Shown here: positions 26,816-33,139 of the stretch, piece by piece
Layout: every line of letters begins with the position of its first letter
Position numbering within the stretch: position 1 is the first letter of the stretch
NCBI GenBank assembly: GCA_021812165.1
Contig: JAKAOO010000009.1
Location: forward strand, 1-33,139
Length of the DNA stretch: 33,139 bases
Reading direction: 5' to 3'
Source of the DNA: Pseudomonadota bacterium
GTDB lineage: Bacteria; Pseudomonadota; Alphaproteobacteria; ATCC43930; CGMCC-115725
Translations under genes and position numbers: made by a program
Notes under the pieces: generated by a model
What the model saw: only the letters and a program-made list of their open reading frames with translations
What the model was told of the DNA's origin: nothing
The model's database searches: none

Positions 26816-27660
26816 CCCCTGAAGGCGCCGAGAAGAAAGGCGGCGAGGAAATCGCTTTTGGCGAGCGCCACCCGCTCGCGCAGCGGATCGCCGCACGAAA
26901 GGCGGCGCGCGAGGCGCGAAGCCAGCTCGACGATCACCGCGCACTCGCATCTGAGGCCGCGGGCGGCGACATGCGAAGGGAGGCCGCGAGCGGTTGCGAT
27001 GAGCGCTTCGGTGCGGGCGAGAAGGCGCGCGAAAACGCGCGAAAGCTCCGGGCTGCTCTCCGGCGCAGCGAGAGCGGCAACACTCGTCGCTTCGGCTTCG
27101 AGATCTTCGAGAGGAACGTAGACGCGGTCGAGGCGGCGGTAATCGAGGCCGCAATCCTGCAGATGGTTGAGAACCTGGAGCGCCGCGCACAAGGCGTCGT
27201 TCGAGGGCCAGCTCTCCCGGCTCTCGCCGTGGAGATCCAGAACCTGGCGTCCGACGGGCGAGGCCGAATAGCGGCAATACCCCATCAGATCCTCCCAGTC
27301 GCGATAACGCAGCTTCGTCGCATCGAGCCGGAAGGCGCGCAAGAGATCATGACAATGCTCGGCGGAGAGACCGCGTTCGAGAAGGCTTCGGCGCATCGCC
27401 GCGGCGGCCGGAGCTTCCGACCCGGGGGCGCCGTCGAGAACGGCGGCCATGCGGTCGAGACGCCGCACCTTTTCGGCGGCTTCAAGCGCCGGGTCGTCGG
27501 CGATATCGTCGGCATTGCGGGCAAAGCGGTAAAAGGCATGAACATGCGGGCGCAGATCGCGGCGGATCAGAAAGGAGCCGACGGGGAAATTCTCGTCGCC
27601 CCGTCCTTTGCCCGAGGGCGCCTCCACGCTCGATGCGCGTTCTTCCACCACCGTCGTCAT
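26803..27660 (-). CDS. hpnC: Hydroxysqualene synthase HpnC
   Basis: DENFPVGSFLIRRDLRPHVHAFYRFARNADDIADDPALE...LQVLNHLQDCGLDYRRLDRVYVP. Confidence 0.94.
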   Translation of the reverse strand: MTTVVEERASSVEAPSGKGRGDENFPVGSFLIRRDLRPHVHAFYRFARNADDIADDPALEAAEKVRRLDRMAAVLDGAPGSEAPAAAAMRRSLLERGLSAEHCHDLLRAFRLDATKLRYRDWEDLMGYCRYSASPVGRQVLDLHGESRESWPSNDALCAALQVLNHLQDCGLDYRRLDRVYVPLEDLEAEATSVAALAAPESSPELSRVFARLLARTEALIATARGLPSHVAARGLRCECAVIVELASRLARRLSCGDPLRERVALAKSDFLAAFLLGAFRGWRG

Positions 27661-28658
27661 GAGAGATACCCGTTCGCGGCGAACCAGCGGAGCGCGTCGG
27701 CAATGCCCTCGCGGGCCGGACGCGCCCTGTAACCGAGTTCGCGTATCGCCTTTGCCGAAGTGAAGTACATTTTCTTCTTCGCCATGCGAACGCCGTTGCG
27801 GGTGATAAAGGGTTCCCGCCCCGTGAAGCGCGCCCAAGTCTCGGAGGCGACGGCCGCGCCATAGGCGAGAGGGCGCGGCACCTCGAAGGAAGGCGGGCGC
27901 AGACCCCGCTGCGTTGCGACCTCGGCGAGGATCGCTCGAAGCGGCATGTTTTCGCCGCCGAGAATGTAACGCTCGCCGATGCGGCCCGTCTGCGCGGCGG
28001 CGAGGTGACCCGCGGCGACATCGTCCACGTGGACGAGATTGAGACCGGTATCGACAAAGCCGGGAAGCTGGCCGCGCGCGGCTTTGAGAATGAGGCGCCC
28101 GCTCGGCGTCGGTTTCACGTCCCGCGGGCCGACCGGGGTTGAGGGGTTGACGATGACGGCCGGCAGACCGCGTTCGGCGACGAGAGCGCGGACGGCCTTC
28201 TCGGCGAGAAATTTCGACTGCTTATACGGACCGATCATGTCCTCGAAGCGGCTTGGCGTCTCCTCGTCGGCGGACCCGTCCGCAACGATGCCGAGAGCGG
28301 CGACGCTGCTGGTGTAAACGATTTTCTCGATCCCGGCGTCGAGCGCCGCCAGCATGGCGTTCTTCGTGCCCTCGACGTTGGTTCTCATCATCGCCGCCGG
28401 ATCCGGCACCCAAAGCCGGTAATCGGCCGCCACATGGAAGAGATAGCGGCAACCATGAAGCGCGCGCGCAAGAGACGCCGCGTCCTCGAGCGCGCCTTCG
28501 ACCGTTTCCAGTCCGAGCTCGGCGAGGTTGCGGCGGTCGCTTTCCGGCCGCACCAGGGCGCGAACGGTCTGGCCGGAAGAAATGAGGGCCGCGGCGACCG
28601 CCGACCCGACAAAGCCGGTCGCTCCGGTGACGAGGCATAAACCGGGTGATAAAGCCAT
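27657..28658 (-). CDS. hpnA: Hopanoid-associated sugar epimerase HpnA
   Basis: CLVTGATGFVGSAVAAALI...VYTSSVAALG...GPYKQSKFLAE...VNPSTPVGPRDVKPTPSGRLI. Confidence 0.93.
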   Translation of the reverse strand: MALSPGLCLVTGATGFVGSAVAAALISSGQTVRALVRPESDRRNLAELGLETVEGALEDAASLARALHGCRYLFHVAADYRLWVPDPAAMMRTNVEGTKNAMLAALDAGIEKIVYTSSVAALGIVADGSADEETPSRFEDMIGPYKQSKFLAEKAVRALVAERGLPAVIVNPSTPVGPRDVKPTPSGRLILKAARGQLPGFVDTGLNLVHVDDVAAGHLAAAQTGRIGERYILGGENMPLRAILAEVATQRGLRPPSFEVPRPLAYGAAVASETWARFTGREPFITRNGVRMAKKKMYFTSAKAIRELGYRARPAREGIADALRWFAANGYLS

Positions 28659-28712
28659 GGTGCGAGGATTTTAGAGAAACAAGAGAGCGTGTCGAGGCGG
28701 ATGGCGGCAGCC

Positions 28713-29537
28713 CTATCGCGCGGGTGCGGCGGCTTCGATCTGGCGCAGCCTCTTGGCGACGAGGCTCTTCCACGGCGCCCCCGCCGGCGCCTCGGCAAGG
28801 AGCGATTTCAAAGCCGCCGCAGCCTTCCCCGTCTCGCCCCTTTGCAGCGCCGCTTCCGCCAGATAATAGCGGCTGCGGGGGTTTTGAGGATCGCGGGCGA
28901 ACTCCCTCTCGGCGGCGGAAGTGACGGTCCCGCCGGCGGCGAGAACCAGAACCTCGCCGAGCTCGGCATGAAGCTTGGTGTTCCCGGGATCGAGCCGAAT
29001 TGCGGAGGCGTAGGCTTTCTCCGCCTCCGAGAAGCGGCCGAGTGCCGACAGCGAGCGGGCGAGAAGAATCCAGCCTTCGGGATCCTGCGGTTGGCGCGCG
29101 AGCCTTGCCTCAAGTTGCGCCACCGCCGCGTCGAGGTTCGGCATCATGCGTTCCGCCGTGAGCTTGCCGGGGTCGATCGCCGCCGGCGTGCCATAGGCGA
29201 AATAGAGCGCGAAGGCTGCTACGGGGAGAATTCCGGCAATCGCCGTAACCGCACCAAGCCGCCAGGTCGTCTCGGCGCGGCTTCCCGGCTCGAGGCGGCG
29301 GCTCTTGCGCTCGGCGGAGGCGAGAAGGCGCCGCGTGATCTCGGTCCGCCGGGCGGCGGCTTCTTCGCGCGAAAGGCCGGGCTCATCGAGCTCGGCAGCG
29401 GCAAGCTCCTGCCGGAAAACCGCGACCACGGCCTCTCGGTCGTCGACACCCTCCGCCCGCGGGCGCAACAGCGGATAAAGGAGAACGAAAACCGCCGCGA
29501 GCGCGATGAGGATCGCGATGCTCCAAAAGAGGATCAC
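28713..29537 (-). CDS. ccmI: Cytochrome c-type biogenesis protein CcmI
   Basis: N-terminal TM, YPLLRPR...VFRQELAAAELDEPGLSREEAAARRTEITRRLL, TPR repeats; 4-nt overlap with ccmH; GTG start 29537. Confidence 0.9.
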   Translation of the reverse strand: MILFWSIAILIALAAVFVLLYPLLRPRAEGVDDREAVVAVFRQELAAAELDEPGLSREEAAARRTEITRRLLASAERKSRRLEPGSRAETTWRLGAVTAIAGILPVAAFALYFAYGTPAAIDPGKLTAERMMPNLDAAVAQLEARLARQPQDPEGWILLARSLSALGRFSEAEKAYASAIRLDPGNTKLHAELGEVLVLAAGGTVTSAAEREFARDPQNPRSRYYLAEAALQRGETGKAAAALKSLLAEAPAGAPWKSLVAKRLRQIEAAAPAR

Positions 29538-30001
29538 GGCCCTTCGCCCAAAAGCATCTTCGCGCGCGCGTGCTCCTCGGCGCTCAGTGCCGGCACCCTC
29601 TCGCTTTTTCGCATGCGCCGCGCCCGGTAGGCGAGGAAGATCCCCGCCCCCAAGATCAAGGCCGGCGGCGTCAGCCACAAGAGGTAGGTGACCGGCAGAA
29701 AGGGCGGGTCCAGGAGAACGAAGATCCCGTAGCGGGAAACGATGTACGCGATCACCTGTTTGTTGCTTTCGCCGATGAGCAGGCGCCGCCTGATGAGGAG
29801 CCTCAGATCATGGGCGAGAGGCGCATCCGAGGCCTCGATCGACTCGTCCTGGCAAACAAGGCAGCGCAGTTCCCTGCCGATCGCTTCGGCGCGCGCTTCG
29901 AGGACGGGATTGGCGAGCTTTTCGGAAGGTTCGAGCGCCAACGCCGTTCCTCCGAAAAGGAGGAGCGCGAGCAACGCGGCAAAGAGAACCCGCCCGCTCA
30001 T
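29534..30001 (-). CDS. ccmH: Cytochrome c-type biogenesis protein CcmH
   Basis: IGRELRCLVCQDESIEASDAPLAHDLRLLIRRRL (LRCxxCQ motif); start ATG 30001. Confidence 0.94.
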   Translation of the reverse strand: MSGRVLFAALLALLLFGGTALALEPSEKLANPVLEARAEAIGRELRCLVCQDESIEASDAPLAHDLRLLIRRRLLIGESNKQVIAYIVSRYGIFVLLDPPFLPVTYLLWLTPPALILGAGIFLAYRARRMRKSERVPALSAEEHARAKMLLGEGP

Positions 30002-31983
30002 GAGGCCTTTGCCCTGCGCGCCGCGAGCGGGGCGGGCGCCCTCTTTTTTGCAAACCGCAGGCGGCGGTCGGCGAGCGAGACGAGACCGCCAAACGCGGCG
30101 AACCCCGCGCCGAACCAGATCCAAGGAACGAGCGGATTGTAGAAGGCCCGCAGAACATACCCTCCCTTGCCGTCCTCTTTGCCGAGCGCCAGGTAGAGAT
30201 CGGCAAAGCCGTTGGTGTGGATCGCGGTGTGGTTCGTCGTGGTCCCGGCGCGCGGATAGGAGCGCAACTCCGGATAAAGCATGTAGGAGACGCCGTGCGG
30301 CGGCTCTACTCGGATGCGGGCGCGTTCCGCCTCGTAGTCGGGCCCCTTTTTCTTGGCGACGCCGGTGAAATCGAGGGTGAACCCGGCGATCTTGATGCTG
30401 TCGCCGGGACGAACGCTCACGATCTTCTGGCTCCTCCAGGCGGACGAGACGACCACCCCCGCGATCAACATCCCGATCCCGAAATGGGCGAGAGAATAGC
30501 CGTAGGTGCCGCGCGGCAGATGCCGCAGCCGGCGCCACGCGTCGCCCCACTCGCGGCGGGAAACTCCCGCGCGTTCCAAGAGCTCGGTCGCGACGCCGAG
30601 CATCGCCCAAACGGCGAGAGCGACGCCACCGCTCGCCGCCCATGACGCCTTCGGTGCGAAGAGCCGGACGAGAAGCGCGATGAGAAGGGCTGCGGCGAAC
30701 GCCGGCACAAGGCGGACGACGACGCGCCGCAGATTGCCGTGGCGCCACGCGAGAGAGGGACCCACGACCATCGCGATGATGCCGGGGATGAGGATCGGGA
30801 CGAAGGTCGAATCGAAATAGGGCGGTCCGACCGACAACTTGATCCCGCTCCAAAGCTGCACAAAGAGCGGGTAAAAGGTGCCGAGAAAGACGGTCGCCAT
30901 CCCCGCCCCCAGCACGACGTTGTTGAGGACGAACGCCCCTTCGCGGCTGACGGGCGCAAAGGGTTTCCCTGCTTCGAGAAGCGGCGCGCGAAACGCATAG
31001 AGCAGGAGCGCGCCGCCGACCACGGCCGCGATCAGAAAGAGGATGAAGACGCCGCGGGCCGGGGAAAGCGCAAAGGCATGGACGGAGGTGAGGATGCCGG
31101 AGCGCACGAGGAACGTCCCGACGAGGCTCATCCCGAAGGTGAGGATGGCGAGAAGGAGCGTCCAGCGCACGAGGCTCTCGCGCTTCTCGACGGCCGAGAG
31201 CGAGTGCAGCAGCGCCGTCCCCAAGAGCCACGGCATAAACGAGGCGTTTTCGACCGGGTCCCACTCCCACCAGCCGCCCCAGCCGAGAACGTAATAGGCC
31301 CACCAGCTGCCGAGCGCGATGCCGGCGGTCAGCCCGCACCAGGCGAGAAGCGTCCACGGCCGCACGAAATGCGCCCACGCGGCGTCGATCCGCCCTTCGA
31401 TAAGCCCGGCGACGGCAAAAGAATAGGTGATCGAGAAGCCGACATAGCCTGAATAAAGGAGAGGTGGGTGAAAGGCGAGGCCGGGATCCTGCAACAGCGG
31501 GTTGAGGCCGAGGCCATTCGGAGGGACGGGGAAAATCCTCGCAAAGGGATTGGAAGTCGCGATGACGAAAGCGAGAGTCCCGCAGGAAAGAAGCCCCTGG
31601 ATGCCGAGCGCGCGCGCACGCAGGGAAGCCGGCAGGGCATTTCCGAAGAGCGCGACGAGGCCGCCGTAAGCCGCGAGAATGAACACCCAAAGCAGCATCG
31701 AGCCTTTATGGCTGCCCCACGCGCCCGTGATCTTGTAGAGAAGAGGGAGCGCTCGGCTCGAATTCTCGTAGACACTCTTGACCGAGAAGTCGGAGACGAT
31801 GTGGGCGTCGATAAAGATGCCGAAGGCGAGCGCCACGAGGGCGAGCTGGAGAAGCGCCGCGGGGCGGCAGAGATCCATCAGCGCGCGGCTTCCCGACGAA
31901 GCGCCTAGAAGCGGTACGATCCCCTCGATTCCGGCGACGAGAAAAGCGAGGATGAGCGCGAATTGGCCGATTTCGACGAGCAT
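29998..31983 (-). CDS. ccmF: Cytochrome c heme lyase subunit CcmF
   Basis: GWGGWWEWDPVENASFMPWLLGTALLHS (WWD domain), many TM segments. Confidence 0.96.
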   Translation of the reverse strand: MLVEIGQFALILAFLVAGIEGIVPLLGASSGSRALMDLCRPAALLQLALVALAFGIFIDAHIVSDFSVKSVYENSSRALPLLYKITGAWGSHKGSMLLWVFILAAYGGLVALFGNALPASLRARALGIQGLLSCGTLAFVIATSNPFARIFPVPPNGLGLNPLLQDPGLAFHPPLLYSGYVGFSITYSFAVAGLIEGRIDAAWAHFVRPWTLLAWCGLTAGIALGSWWAYYVLGWGGWWEWDPVENASFMPWLLGTALLHSLSAVEKRESLVRWTLLLAILTFGMSLVGTFLVRSGILTSVHAFALSPARGVFILFLIAAVVGGALLLYAFRAPLLEAGKPFAPVSREGAFVLNNVVLGAGMATVFLGTFYPLFVQLWSGIKLSVGPPYFDSTFVPILIPGIIAMVVGPSLAWRHGNLRRVVVRLVPAFAAALLIALLVRLFAPKASWAASGGVALAVWAMLGVATELLERAGVSRREWGDAWRRLRHLPRGTYGYSLAHFGIGMLIAGVVVSSAWRSQKIVSVRPGDSIKIAGFTLDFTGVAKKKGPDYEAERARIRVEPPHGVSYMLYPELRSYPRAGTTTNHTAIHTNGFADLYLALGKEDGKGGYVLRAFYNPLVPWIWFGAGFAAFGGLVSLADRRLRFAKKRAPAPLAARRAKAS

Positions 31984-32233
31984 AGAGTTCTATCCACCGG
32001 CAAAGGGACGGCGAGAGGGCGGAAAGTTATCACGCGCGGGGATTTCGCGGGAGTGCGCACTGGGACGCAGGCTCCGCCCGGCGCCCTGCTGCCCCAGCTC
32101 CGGCTCAAGAAGCCGGCCGAGCGCTGCGGCGCGGCCCCGCCGCCCTCTTGCGGTCCATCCCCGAAGATTCCGCGGCGCGCACCGCGCGGATACGATCGGG
32201 TAAACTCCCGCCCGAGCCTCAGGGGAGAAAGCG

Positions 32234-32653
32234 ATGCGAAGCGATCCGGATTGCGTCTTCTGCAAGATCGTTGCCGGTCAGATCCCGTGCTTCAAACTCT
32301 TCGAAGACGATGAGACGCTCGCCTTCATGGATATCAATCCTGCGAATGACGGGCACTCTCTCGTCATCGCGAAAGAGCACGTTGCGACGCTTTTCGAGAT
32401 CAGCGACGAATCCTTCGCCGCCGTTGCCCGCTCGGCCAGGAAGCTCGCGCGCGCGGTCGATCTCGCGCTAACGCCCGACGGGCTCAATTTGATCCAGGCG
32501 AACGGCAAAGGCGCGCAGCAGTCGGTGGCGCACTTTCACATCCACGTGCTGCCGCGCAAGCTCGGCGACGCGTTGAAGCTCAACTGGACGATGCGGCCCG
32601 GCAACCGCGACGCGATCGCCGCGCTCGCCGAAAAGATCCGCGGCTGCCTCTAA
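32234..32653 (+). CDS. HIT family protein
   Basis: CVFCKIVAGQIPCFKLFEDDETLAFMDINPANDGHSLVIAKEH...QSVAHFHIHVLPR (HxHxH). Confidence 0.95.
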   Translation: MRSDPDCVFCKIVAGQIPCFKLFEDDETLAFMDINPANDGHSLVIAKEHVATLFEISDESFAAVARSARKLARAVDLALTPDGLNLIQANGKGAQQSVAHFHIHVLPRKLGDALKLNWTMRPGNRDAIAALAEKIRGCL

Positions 32654-32677
32654 GCAACATCTTGTTGATCGGCACAC

Positions 32678-32708
32678 AACCCTCTCGCCCCCAGGGGCGG
32701 AGAGGGTT
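32678..32708. terminator. Strong stem-loop between convergent genes, possible bidirectional terminator or REP-like repeat
   Basis: aaccctctcgccccCaggggcggagagggtt: arms nearly perfectly complementary with one bulge. Confidence 0.55.
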
Positions 32709-32768
32709 CATCGGGCGCTGCAGACGCATGTGTATCAACCATCACAGGTTTGCTTTGCAACAGCGTGC

Positions 32769-33139
32769 TCAGCCGGCGAGAAGCGCGGCGATCGCGTCCT
32801 CCCAGGCCTCTGAGGTCTGGCGCACGTCCGCCTCGTCATGGGCGAGCGAGACGTAATATTTCGATTCGCCTTTGAGGATGCCGCGCTCGCGGAGAAGCGC
32901 GTTGAAACGCCGCATCAGCCTCGCATCCCCTTTGAGGGTTCCGCGATAATCGCAAACCGGCTCGCGGCTGAAGACGAGATCGAAAAGCGCAGGCTCGCCC
33001 GTCACCTGCGCCGCGACGCCTTTCTCGCGCAAAATCGCCGAAAGGCGCGCCATGAGTTCCCGGCCGGTCGCGAAAAGCTTCTCGTAAGCGCCGGGGCGGC
33101 GCAGGATCTCGATCGTTTTGAGCCCCGCCGCGGCGAGAT
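32769..33139 (-). CDS. Class-III aminotransferase (glutamate-1-semialdehyde aminomutase-like), C-terminal part, cut by window edge
   Basis: ...ARLSAILREKGVAAQVTGEPALFDLVFSREPVCDYRGTLKGDARLMRRFNALLRERGILKGESKYYVSLAHDEADV. Confidence 0.7.
   Translation of the reverse strand, partial: LAAAGLKTIEILRRPGAYEKLFATGRELMARLSAILREKGVAAQVTGEPALFDLVFSREPVCDYRGTLKGDARLMRRFNALLRERGILKGESKYYVSLAHDEADVRQTSEAWEDAIAALLAG

Noticed and set aside
30002-31690. N-terminal extension of the 718-aa ORF containing CcmH
   Set aside because: Out-of-frame shadow of ccmF; CcmH starts at ATG 30001.
32769-33139. Possible hopanoid aminotransferase HpnO at the right edge
   Set aside because: The C-terminal sequence looks GSAM-like, the gene is cut off, and it is separated from the hpn genes by ccm and HIT; not supportable.
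1-33139. CRISPR arrays, rRNA and tRNA genes
   Set aside because: No regularly spaced direct repeats of CRISPR size and no recognisable tRNA/rRNA sequence noticed; a tRNAscan/Infernal run would be needed to exclude small RNAs.

Overview
The window is a GC-rich, gene-dense chromosomal segment, most likely from an alphaproteobacterium (GcrA, hopanoid genes, GANTC sites). From left to right it contains: the 3' end of a DUF815-type ATPase gene; a scar-like non-coding stretch (~450-1600) with a G4-like telomeric-type repeat, an IS630-like transposase fragment and two inverted-repeat dispersed elements; a metal (Zn/Mn-type) ABC transporter ATPase and binding protein divergent from an OprB-like porin across a Zur-like palindrome; dapF-mtaB-ftsY; a very compact GcrA; a diheme cytochrome c peroxidase / small H,M-rich secreted protein / SCO / CoxE-type VWA / MoxR run; two tandem tatA paralogs; minCDE; a large hopanoid locus (hpnJ, hpnI, hpnM, ispH, hpnH, hpnG, shc/hpnF, hpnE, hpnD, hpnC, hpnA); ccmI-ccmH-ccmF; a HIT protein; and the 3' end of a class-III (GSAM-like) aminotransferase. 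Most of the content is recognisable. I found no clearly undescribed multi-gene system. The best second-look items are the Zur-like divergent porin/metal-transporter region with no permease, the scar region, the mini-GcrA with GANTC sites at its promoter, the H/M-rich secreted protein in a redox/copper-type cluster, and the organisation of the hopanoid locus. All calls were made by eye from the sequence and the ORF translations; no searches were run.
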